From JBJXGC01 sp046154545 (GTDB lineage: Bacteria; Chloroflexota; Dehalococcoidia; Tepidiformales; Tepidiformaceae), in NCBI GenBank assembly GCA_046154545.1, contig JBJXGC010000174.1, positions 1 through 7,670 on the forward strand: a stretch of 7,670 nucleotides of DNA. Direction: 5' to 3'. This document shows, one piece after another, positions 1-4,399 of the stretch. Within the stretch, counting starts at the first letter, position 1; each line of letters opens with the position of its first letter. Below the pieces are notes generated by a model that saw only the letters and a list, made by a program, of their open reading frames with translations, was not told the DNA's origin and searched no databases. Both the position numbers and the translations under genes were made by a program.

Positions 1-272
1 AGTTGCGCAGTCCGGCGGCCGATGCAGTTGCCGGGCGTTGCGCTGTCGCGATCGACGTTGATCCGGATCCCAACGGCCAGTTCTGAACCCTCCACGGGAA
101 GGCCATCGGTACCCAGCTGTCCAGCCATCGCGATGTCGAAGGTGAGGGGCTGGCCTGCCTGGGCGACCAGCGGCGTTACGAAAAATCCAGCGGCCCGTGC
201 GACCTGAGGCTGGCGCTCGAACGAGAGCAACCCAACCAGCACGAGGACGACCAGCAAGAGAAGCCTGGACAT
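1..272 (-). CDS. Partial secreted protein of unknown function (N-terminal 90 residues)
   Basis: An ATG at 272-270 on the minus strand opens a frame with no stop through to the left edge, so only the first 90 residues are present. The N-terminus is a textbook Sec signal: MSRLL, then a Leu/Val-rich core (about residues 4-17), then a probable cleavage after an Ala-Arg-Ala motif near residue 27. The exported part starts about AGFFVTPLVAQAGQPLTFDI and looks like a beta-rich extracellular segment, with one Cys in the visible part (residue 83). I recognise no family. A purine-rich AAAGG lies about 11 bases before the ATG. The gene runs away from nadD, so the 273-638 region holds the promoters of both. 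Seen: signal peptide and open frame. Inferred: export. The rest of the protein is needed to name it. Confidence 0.62.
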   Translation of the reverse strand, partial: MSRLLLLVVLVLVGLLSFERQPQVARAAGFFVTPLVAQAGQPLTFDIAMAGQLGTDGLPVEGSELAVGIRINVDRDSATPGNCIGRRTAQ

Positions 273-358
273 CGCGGGACTACCTTTCACCTCACCGAAT
301 GACCCCCATAACCCGGGCGTCGTCGCCCAAATGGGAATAATACGCACCGCAAAGTACC

Positions 359-379
359 GCGTATACGCACGCGCGTGCG
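359..379. promoter_or_regulatory. Two overlapping perfect palindromes, possible operator
   Basis: GCGTATACGC (359-368) is a perfect 10-bp palindrome, and CGCACGCGCGTGCG (366-379) is a perfect 14-bp palindrome that shares three bases with it. They sit between the divergent secreted-protein gene and nadD, about 90 bases upstream of the former's start. Such symmetry suits a dimeric regulator, but no regulator gene is in the window and alternating purine-pyrimidine sequence can be palindromic by chance in GC-rich DNA. Confidence 0.3.
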
Positions 380-416
380 ATTTCCGTGTCGTCGGTGCTG
401 CCAGGCCGTCACTTCG

Positions 417-552
417 GAGCGCGGCCGGGAGGCCGCTCAACCAGTCCGGACGCGCTCCGGAAGGTTCCGGCGAGGCTCGCAAGAGACCGGCGATACGGCG
501 AAGGGGAGCAGCGGCGCGTGACGTCCTATTGAGCGGCCTCCCGGCCGCGCTC
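417..552. repeat. 136-base element bounded by a perfect 24-bp inverted repeat
   Basis: Bases 417-440 are the exact reverse complement of 529-552, with no mismatch over 24 bp and 88 bases between. The inside also folds: 448-452 (GGACG) pairs with 522-526 (CGTCC), and 453-455 with 516-518. Within the top are CCGGA-AGGT-TCCGG (457-470) and GCGA-GGC-TCGC (470-480). The whole could form one long branched rod in RNA or a cruciform in DNA. No target-site duplication is visible outside the arms, no T-run follows either arm, and no coding frame spans it sensibly. It could be a MITE/REP-type element, a structured non-coding RNA or a long mRNA leader. The arms are certain; the nature is unknown. Confidence 0.75.
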
Positions 553-626
553 GGCAACGCCCGTGAGAAAAGCAGCGCGTCGATGCACGCCCACGTCCGA
601 CAGCTCAACGGGGCCCGCAGCTCCCG

Positions 627-632
627 TACAAT
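627..632 (+). promoter_or_regulatory. -10 hexamer TACAAT of nadD (leaderless start)
   Basis: TACAAT ends 6 bases before the nadD ATG at 639, so transcription would begin at or next to the start codon, and no Shine-Dalgarno sequence fits in front of it. No clear -35 is seen at 16-18 bases. The identical 6-base gap in front of the amidotransferase gene (6323) strengthens the reading. Confidence 0.45.
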
Positions 633-638
633 CAGGCC

Positions 639-1223
639 ATGCCCCCACCCCTCCTCCTCCTCGGAGGCACGTTCGACCCGCCCCACATCGGCCACCTCTT
701 CCTGGCCGAATGCACGCGGGCGCAGTTCGGGGGGCGGGTGGTGTTCCTGCCCGCGGGCGACCCCTGGCGGAAGACGACGGGCGCGGTTGGTGGACGGCGT
801 GAGCTGACCCCGGCGGCGCTGCGCCTGGAGATGGTGCGCCTGGCGGTGCGCGGCAACCGCGCCTTCTCCGTCGATGACCGCGAGGTGCGGCGCGCGGGGC
901 CGAGCTACACGGTCGATACCCTGCGCGAGCTGCGGGCGGAGGGCGACGCCGACCTCGTCCTCATCGTCGGCTCAGATGCGCTGGCCGACATGCCGAATTG
1001 GCGGGAGGCGGCGGCGATCCCGGAGCTGGCACGGGTGGCCGTGGCCTTGAAGGCTGGTGCGGAGGTCGCGCTGCCGGCCTGGGCGACGGCCGTGGAGATG
1101 CCGCCGCTGCCCGTCAGTTCGACGCTCATCAGGTCGCGGGCGGCGGCCGGGCTGCCGATCCGCTACCTGGTGCCGGAACCGGTGCGGCGGTTCATCGCCC
1201 GCGAGGGGCTCTACCGCGCCTGA
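639..1223 (+). CDS. nadD: Nicotinate-nucleotide adenylyltransferase NadD
   Basis: NadD transfers AMP from ATP to nicotinate mononucleotide, giving deamido-NAD and pyrophosphate, the adenylation step shared by de novo and salvage NAD synthesis in the cytoplasm. The 194-residue protein has the full nucleotidyltransferase signature: GGTFDPPHIGH at residues 9-19 (the HxGH motif), PAGDPWRK at 38-45, SYTVDTL at 89-95, GSDALADMPNW at 111-121 and the C-terminal SSTLIRSR (160-167) that binds the ATP phosphates. Length is normal for the family. The ATG at 639 begins immediately before the first beta strand and is preceded 6 bases away by TACAAT, so the message is probably leaderless. nadD often sits beside obgE and rsfS in bacteria; here it stands alone and converges on a glutaredoxin-like gene, with the last 13 bases overlapping. 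Identification is secure. Confidence 0.96.
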   Translation: MPPPLLLLGGTFDPPHIGHLFLAECTRAQFGGRVVFLPAGDPWRKTTGAVGGRRELTPAALRLEMVRLAVRGNRAFSVDDREVRRAGPSYTVDTLRELRAEGDADLVLIVGSDALADMPNWREAAAIPELARVAVALKAGAEVALPAWATAVEMPPLPVSSTLIRSRAAAGLPIRYLVPEPVRRFIAREGLYRA

Positions 1224-1480
1224 GCGGAGGCGGCGGCCGCACGCAAGGCTGCTTCGAGCGGCCCCCGGCGGATGGGCGCCCGCGCGACCTCGCCGCCTTC
1301 GACGCAGACCACGGGGATGGCCCAGCGGTACCGAAGTTCGGCCGCGGGGTCGGAATCAATATCGACCTCCACCAGGCGGAGGCCGAGTTCTCTGGCGAGG
1401 GGTTCGAGGAGCGCGCGCGCTTCGTCACAGAGGTGGCAGTCCGCGCGGCCGTAGAGGGTGACGACCGGGGGGGCGCTCAT
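1211..1480 (-). CDS. Glutaredoxin-like thiol-disulfide protein
   Basis: An 89-residue thioredoxin-fold protein. After the first beta strand (VVTLYGRADC) comes the redox motif C15-H-L-C18 followed by DEA, the pattern CHLCDEA typical of the glutaredoxin-like DUF836 family (Pfam Glrx-like, PF05768). The cis-proline loop is IPVV at 55-58, and a third Cys follows at 59. Such proteins reduce disulfides or glutathione/thiol adducts in the cytoplasm; the real partner is not known for this family. No signal peptide is seen. Its ATG (1480-1478) overlaps the lgt stop (1479-1477) as ATGA, so it is almost surely translated from the lgt message by coupling. Its last codons overlap the end of nadD on the other strand (1211-1223). 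The fold assignment is firm and the substrate unknown. Confidence 0.88.
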   Translation of the reverse strand: MSAPPVVTLYGRADCHLCDEARALLEPLARELGLRLVEVDIDSDPAAELRYRWAIPVVCVEGGEVARAPIRRGPLEAALRAAAASAQAR

Positions 1481-2370
1481 ACCTGGGCGGCGGTGCCCTT
1501 GGCCGGCGGGTCGTCGGTTGGCTCGGGGAGGTCGCCCCAGACGCGGTCGGCGTACTCGCGCGTGATCGGGCCGGGCCAGCGCATGAGGATGCTGGCGGCG
1601 ATGACGGCGAGGCCAATCGTCACGCCCGCGACGAGCTGGGGGACGGGGACGCCACCGATCTCCTGTTCGTTCGTCCGCGTGTAGGAGAGGGCGAAGCGCA
1701 TCGCACCGTAGAGGGCAACGTAGATGCAGAAGACCCAGCCCGGGGTCCGCACGAAGCGGCGGAAGACGAGCAGGACGAGGGCGAGGATGATGAAGTCGCC
1801 CACCAGTTCGTAGCCGCCGGCGGTCGGGTGGACCGCCTTGCCCAGCTCACCAAGGGTGTTCGGGTTCGTGTAACGGAATGCCCAGGGGAGGCCCGTCTCA
1901 TCGGCCCAGTGCTCACCGTTGATGAGGTCGCCGATGCGGCCGATAGCCTGGCCGAGGATCATACCGGGGGCGGCGGCATCGAGGGTGATGGCGATCGGCC
2001 AGTGCCGGAAAAGCGCGTAGACCAGCCCGCCGAGGACGCCACCGATGAGGCCACCGTAGAGGGTGATACCGCCCTCGGTGATGTTCGTGATGATCCCCGG
2101 GATGTCGCTGCTGAACCGGTCCCAGTGCTCAAAGACGTAGAACAGGCGGGCGCCGACGATCGCGCAGGGGACGGCGACGAGGGCGATCTCCTGGGCGATC
2201 TCGCTGGGGATGCCGTCCCGTTTGCAGAGGTAGACCGAGAGCGTCACGCCCGCGAGGATGCCGATCGCCGTAAAGAGCCCGTGCCAGGTGAGGGTGAACG
2301 GCCCCGCATCGAACATGACGGGGTCGATGTTGATGTCGATGGCGAGAAACGGGAGAAGAAGGGCGAACAT
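1477..2370 (-). CDS. lgt: Prolipoprotein diacylglyceryl transferase Lgt
   Basis: Lgt moves diacylglycerol from phosphatidylglycerol to the lipobox Cys of prolipoproteins, the first step of lipoprotein maturation in the cytoplasmic membrane. From ATG 2370 the protein is 297 residues, normal for Lgt, with about seven hydrophobic segments. The family signature GRIGDLINGEHWADETGLPWA begins at residue 144; R145 matches the essential E. coli Arg143. The nearby HPTAGGYEL is also characteristic. Where E. coli has His103, this protein has Tyr105 in ITLYGGLIGG, a change I recall from other non-proteobacterial Lgt proteins. The frame is open back to 2538, but that extension is translated tandem repeat and low-complexity sequence, so 2370 (MFALLLPFLAIDI) is preferred. 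A TACCCT hexamer lies 8 bases before it. The C-terminal 25 residues after the last membrane segment are a polar, Pro-rich cytoplasmic tail. It is coupled to the downstream glutaredoxin-like gene. Confidence 0.95.
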   Translation of the reverse strand: MFALLLPFLAIDINIDPVMFDAGPFTLTWHGLFTAIGILAGVTLSVYLCKRDGIPSEIAQEIALVAVPCAIVGARLFYVFEHWDRFSSDIPGIITNITEGGITLYGGLIGGVLGGLVYALFRHWPIAITLDAAAPGMILGQAIGRIGDLINGEHWADETGLPWAFRYTNPNTLGELGKAVHPTAGGYELVGDFIILALVLLVFRRFVRTPGWVFCIYVALYGAMRFALSYTRTNEQEIGGVPVPQLVAGVTIGLAVIAASILMRWPGPITREYADRVWGDLPEPTDDPPAKGTAAQV

Positions 2371-2378
2371 CGAACGTA

Positions 2379-2384
2379 AGGGTA
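2379..2384 (-). promoter_or_regulatory. Possible -10 hexamer TACCCT of lgt
   Basis: On the minus strand TACCCT ends 8 bases before the preferred lgt ATG at 2370, so the message would be leaderless or nearly so. It matches TATAAT at the key first, second and sixth bases only and has no clear -35, so the call rests on similarity to the spacing at nadD and the amidotransferase gene. Confidence 0.28.
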
Positions 2385-2423
2385 CAGGGCAGGCGCGGCA
2401 GGCGATAGGCGACGAAGAGCCAA

Positions 2424-2451
2424 AGAGCCCAGGGCCCAGAGCCCAGAGCCC
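2424..2451. repeat. Tandem heptanucleotide repeat, four copies of AGAGCCC
   Basis: Four head-to-tail 7-bp units occur: AGAGCCC, AGGGCCC (one mismatch), AGAGCCC, AGAGCCC, followed by a partial unit AGAG up to 2455. It lies in the 153-base divergent gap between lgt and the Cys/His mini-gene. Short tandem heptamers of this sort are typical of replication slippage and may vary in copy number between strains. When translated on the minus strand they give the Leu-Trp-Ala-Leu-Gly run that falsely extends lgt. Confidence 0.85.
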
Positions 2452-2485
2452 AGAGGCTGACGGCCCCGCCGGTGACACTGCGGCC

Positions 2486-2514
2486 TTGGAACTCAGTGGC
2501 CGTTGGAGCACGAT
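2486..2514 (+). promoter_or_regulatory. Possible promoter of the Cys/His mini-gene
   Basis: TTGGAA (2486-2491) and CACGAT (2509-2514) are 17 bases apart, and the second ends 9 bases before the ATG at 2524. The -35 is good (five of six to TTGACA if the fourth base is ignored); the -10 keeps only A at position 2, A at 5 and T at 6. There is no ribosome-binding site, so a leaderless start is implied. Confidence 0.3.
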
Positions 2515-2523
2515 GCGGCGGCG

Positions 2524-2688
2524 ATGGCCTGTACACATCCCCTGGAAGAGCGCCGCCTGGTCTACGAAGCGACAGCGACGGCGCGCACCGACCGCCTGCT
2601 CTGCGCGCTTTGCGGCGAACTGGTGTACGCGCCATCGCCCGCCGGAGTGGCCCAGCCGGCGAAGGCCCCAACGCGGGCGGGGTTGTAG
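2524..2688 (+). CDS. Small Cys/His-rich (zinc-ribbon-like) protein, 54 residues
   Basis: I do not recognise the family, but the frame looks real. From ATG 2524 it reads MACTHPLEERRLVYEA, then a CALCGELVY knuckle. Cys3 and His5 at the N-terminus plus Cys27-x2-Cys30 could bind one zinc, like a half-rubredoxin or zinc-ribbon fold. A short Ala/Pro-rich tail follows to the TAG at 2686. Codon third positions are strongly G/C as in neighbouring genes. A TTG seven codons upstream (2503) keeps the frame open but would add nothing conserved; ATG 2524, 9 bases after a plausible -10, is preferred. Its stop codon forms the first bases of the TAGAAT hexamer upstream of the SDR gene, so the two lie head to tail with 36 bases between. 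Role unknown; a metal-binding or nucleic-acid-binding mini-protein is only a guess. Confidence 0.5.
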   Translation: MACTHPLEERRLVYEATATARTDRLLCALCGELVYAPSPAGVAQPAKAPTRAGL

Positions 2689-2691
2689 AAT
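2686..2691 (+). promoter_or_regulatory. Possible -10 hexamer TAGAAT of the SDR gene
   Basis: TAGAAT matches five of six bases of the sigma-70 -10 consensus and lies 33 bases before the SDR ATG. It overlaps the stop codon of the mini-gene. No -35 is evident at 16-18 bases. It would let the SDR be transcribed separately from the mini-gene. Confidence 0.33.
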
Positions 2692-2724
2692 CCGGCCACT
2701 TCAGGTTTCGTTTGGGGGTTGAAG

Positions 2725-3507
2725 ATGGCTGGAAAACTCGACGGGCGCGTGGCCCTCGTAACCGGTGGTGGGCGCGGCATTGGCCGGGGCATCTCGATCG
2801 GCCTCGCCGAAGACGGCGCGACTATCGCCGTGAACTATCGGCGCGACGAAGAGGCCGCCCGCGAAACGGTCGCGGCTATCGAGGCGAAGGGTGGGAAGGC
2901 GCGGATGTACGCCGCCTCCATCGATAGCTGGGACGAAGACGTGGCCATGGTCGAACAGGTTGTGAAGGACTTCGGCCATATCGACATCCTGGTCAACAAC
3001 GCCGGTATCGCCAGCCGGGGCCAGAGCGTCCACGACACCGACCCGGCGGAGATGGAGCGGGTCGTGCGGACGCACAGCTTCGGCCCGTTCTACCTTTCGA
3101 AGCTCGTCCTCGACAGCATGCGAGCCCAGGCGCGGGGCGACATCATCATGATCTCGAGCGCGGCGACGCACAGCTTCGCGGGCAACGGCTCGCCCTACAA
3201 CATGGGGAAGGCGGCGCTCGAAGCCCTCGCCTACACCCTTTATAAGGAAGAGCGCCAGCACAACGTACGCGTGAACATCGTCGCCCCCGGCCTCGTCGAG
3301 TCGGACATGGGGGTGCGCCTTGCCCGGGCGATGCAACGGAACAAGGACCTCTCCCTGCGTGAGCTGGACGCGACCAGCCCCTTCGGGCACGTCTGCCAGC
3401 CGGAGGATGTCGCGAACGTGGTGCGCTATCTCTGCTCGGACGGGGCGAGTTACCTCACCGGCCAGCGGATCTACGTCGATGGCGGCGGGAACCTGTTCAA
3501 TTATTAG
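2725..3507 (+). CDS. Short-chain dehydrogenase/reductase (FabG-like classical SDR)
   Basis: A 260-residue classical SDR, a cytoplasmic NAD(P)-dependent oxidoreductase of alcohols or ketones. The Rossmann motif TGGGRGIG is at residues 13-20, NNAG at 91-94, the catalytic Ser at 145 (IISS-type strand), Tyr158 and Lys162 in YNMGK, and the VAPG loop at 187-189 with ESDM. The C-terminus ends in the usual YVDGGGNLFNY-type tail. NYRR after the second strand (residues 37-40) suggests NADP(H). Unusually, the Asn of the Asn-Ser-Tyr-Lys tetrad is His117 (THSFGPF where FabG has TNLSSVF). The ATG at 2725 has a GGGGG stretch (2714-2718) 6 bases upstream; a TTG two codons earlier (2719) is possible but lies beside that run. 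It is similar in length to FabG, but no acyl-carrier or fatty-acid genes are nearby, so the substrate cannot be told. Convergent with the NYN gene. Confidence 0.92.
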   Translation: MAGKLDGRVALVTGGGRGIGRGISIGLAEDGATIAVNYRRDEEAARETVAAIEAKGGKARMYAASIDSWDEDVAMVEQVVKDFGHIDILVNNAGIASRGQSVHDTDPAEMERVVRTHSFGPFYLSKLVLDSMRAQARGDIIMISSAATHSFAGNGSPYNMGKAALEALAYTLYKEERQHNVRVNIVAPGLVESDMGVRLARAMQRNKDLSLRELDATSPFGHVCQPEDVANVVRYLCSDGASYLTGQRIYVDGGGNLFNY

Positions 3508-3535
3508 GACCTTGCCGCAACGGCAGCTCATGTGG

Positions 3536-3552
3536 CGCGGCTTGCGGCCGCG
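3536..3552. terminator. Hairpin between convergent SDR and NYN genes
   Basis: CGCGGC-TTGCG-GCCGCG forms a perfect 6-bp GC stem with a 5-base loop in the 50-base gap between the two stop codons. A weaker stem, TGCCG-CAA-CGGCA, lies just before it (about 3513-3525). There is no T-run on either strand, so it is at best a weak, possibly bidirectional, terminator or 3' stabiliser. Confidence 0.3.
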
Positions 3553-3557
3553 TCCGA

Positions 3558-4175
3558 CTACCACGTCCCAGGTTTAGAGAAAGACCCGGCTTGATCCGTG
3601 AGCGTGTCCGGAAACTGGCTTGCACGCAGTTGGCCCGGACGTAACTCTTTGGCGAACGTAGCCGCACGCCGGAGCGATTGGCTGGGTGTCTTTGTCGGCG
3701 GGAAGAAAACACCGACCTTGACGCCCAGAGTTTCACGCACCGCGAGGATGGTCGGGACGAAGTCGGAGTCATTCGAGACAAGGATCGCGGTATCGAATCG
3801 CCCCTGGAAACCATCGACCACCATGTTTGTGGCCAGGTTCACGTCTGATCCCTTCTCTTCAGTTTTGATGACCTGGATCGTGTTAGGCGGAGGCTGAAAG
3901 ACGGGCATGCGGGGGTTAGTTACCAGGAATTGGCCGTAATGAACGGTGACGTTCGCAAGCGTGCCTAAGGCACGCAGATAGATCTGCTGGCGTCGATCGA
4001 CGTCGGGGTCTCGGACTGCCGGTTTAACTCGCGCCGTGAAGTACCGGATTGCGACAACATCGTCGTGCGGGAGCACCCGGCGAGACAGCGCGTCCAGGTC
4101 CAGCCACTTGCAGCCCAGTTTCCGGATTCCGTAATACAGGTTAAATCCGTCGACATAAACGACGACGCGATCCAC
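3558..4175 (-). CDS. NYN-domain (PIN-like, LabA/DUF88 type) nuclease protein
   Basis: A 205-residue single-domain protein of the NYN/PIN-like superfamily, whose members are metal-dependent ribonucleases. Conserved acids are visible: D9 in VDGFNLYYG, D111 in EEKGSDVNLA, and D136 and D138 in SNDSDF, followed by the beta strand GVKVGVFF (151-158). These make the usual four-acid site around Mg2+. A Ser/Arg-rich tail (about 165-205) carries no recognised domain. The GTG start at 4175 is set by GGAGG (4185-4181) five bases upstream. A hand count of four lines (3661-3720 and 3781-3960) gives 136/240 G+C, about 57%, against 70% in one line of the aldolase gene (4561-4620), so it was probably acquired by transfer. 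A cUUCGg hairpin sits in its leader. No antitoxin-like partner is adjacent, so a toxin role is not supported; RNA decay or RNA processing is the family-level guess. Confidence 0.87.
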   Translation of the reverse strand: MDRVVVYVDGFNLYYGIRKLGCKWLDLDALSRRVLPHDDVVAIRYFTARVKPAVRDPDVDRRQQIYLRALGTLANVTVHYGQFLVTNPRMPVFQPPPNTIQVIKTEEKGSDVNLATNMVVDGFQGRFDTAILVSNDSDFVPTILAVRETLGVKVGVFFPPTKTPSQSLRRAATFAKELRPGQLRASQFPDTLTDQAGSFSKPGTW

Positions 4176-4180
4176 TGGTC

Positions 4181-4185
4181 CCTCC
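4181..4185 (-). promoter_or_regulatory. Shine-Dalgarno GGAGG of the NYN gene
   Basis: GGAGG on the minus strand lies five bases before the GTG at 4175-4173 and decides this non-ATG start. It is one of few strong ribosome-binding sites in the window and contrasts with the leaderless genes. Confidence 0.6.
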
Positions 4186-4197
4186 GCCGGAAACTGC

Positions 4198-4219
4198 GAA
4201 GCCGCCCGAAGGCGGCTTC
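4198..4219 (-). promoter_or_regulatory. Strong cUUCGg stem-loop in the NYN leader
   Basis: A perfect 9-bp stem (GAAGCCGCC paired with GGCGGCTTC) closes a four-base loop. Read on the minus strand, the gene's own sense, the loop is TTCG closed by C and G, i.e. the extra-stable cUUCGg tetraloop. It ends 12 bases before the GGAGG. It is not followed by a T-run, so a 5' stabilising or regulatory hairpin is more likely than a simple terminator. Confidence 0.5.
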
Positions 4220-4336
4220 ACGCCCTGCCGCACGCGACAGGGGGGGTACATCCCTATGATGCCAGACGGGTAAGCGATTGCATATAGGCGGTCCTCTTCA
4301 AGGACACGGACGCCAGAACATGCGACCGCCATCGGG

Positions 4337-4342
4337 TACCAT
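4337..4342 (+). promoter_or_regulatory. Possible -10 hexamer TACCAT upstream of the aldolase-family gene
   Basis: TACCAT keeps four of six consensus bases and lies 57 bases before the chosen start at 4400. No -35 is obvious. A 6-codon reading frame begins at 4351 in the resulting leader, which may be chance. Confidence 0.22.
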
Positions 4343-4387
4343 GCAGCACGATGCGCGATGCACGGCGGTGACGGCTGTCTCATTGCC

Positions 4388-4392
4388 AGGAG
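4388..4392 (+). promoter_or_regulatory. Shine-Dalgarno AGGAG deciding the aldolase start
   Basis: AGGAG is followed by a 7-base spacer and ATG 4400. This favours 4400 over the in-frame ATG at 4358, which has no ribosome-binding site and would add 14 residues without family similarity. Confidence 0.6.
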
Positions 4393-4399
4393 CGACTAC

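Larger units (their letters stand above)
273..638. other. Gene-free 366-base divergent intergenic region
   Basis: I find no convincing gene here: the longest frame (from 331) is Arg/Ala/Pro-rich, runs into nadD in another frame and looks non-coding. The region holds a small hairpin (GGGCG-TCGT-CGCCC, 315-328), an AT-richer patch (336-342; reads TATTAT on the minus strand, a possible -10 for the secreted-protein gene, though no good -35 is seen), two abutting palindromes (359-379), a 136-base inverted-repeat element (417-552) and the nadD -10 hexamer (627-632). It therefore serves at least two divergent genes and may encode a structured RNA. Confidence 0.6.

Noticed and set aside
441..528. Possible SRP (4.5S) RNA because of a TCCGGAAGG-like apical sequence
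   Set aside because: The diagnostic GGAAGCAG-type internal loop is not in the right place, and the 24-bp closing stem does not fit known SRP RNA.
331..807. 158-residue plus-strand open frame over the intergenic region and the nadD start
   Set aside because: Arg/Ala/Pro/Ser-rich, covers the inverted-repeat element and overlaps nadD in another frame; no domain or ribosome-binding site.
998..1684. 228-residue plus-strand frame
   Set aside because: Gly/Arg-rich shadow of nadD, glutaredoxin-like gene and lgt, all of which have clear family motifs.
2424..2455. CRISPR-like repeat
   Set aside because: Units are 7 bp and directly adjacent, with no spacers; simple tandem repeat.
2371..2538. 56-residue N-terminal extension of lgt
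   Set aside because: Translates the heptamer repeat and low-complexity sequence before the true Lgt start MFALLLPF; no homology expected.
2701..3564. 287-residue minus-strand frame opposite the SDR gene
   Set aside because: Exact antisense of a gene with full SDR motifs; high-GC DNA commonly gives such mirrors.
3558..4175. NYN gene as toxin of a toxin-antitoxin pair
   Set aside because: No small partner gene adjoins it on the same strand; neighbours are a convergent SDR and a divergent aldolase.
4351..4371. Six-codon upstream reading frame (MRDARR) before the aldolase gene
   Set aside because: Too short to judge, no ribosome-binding site, and overlaps the alternative start; likely chance.
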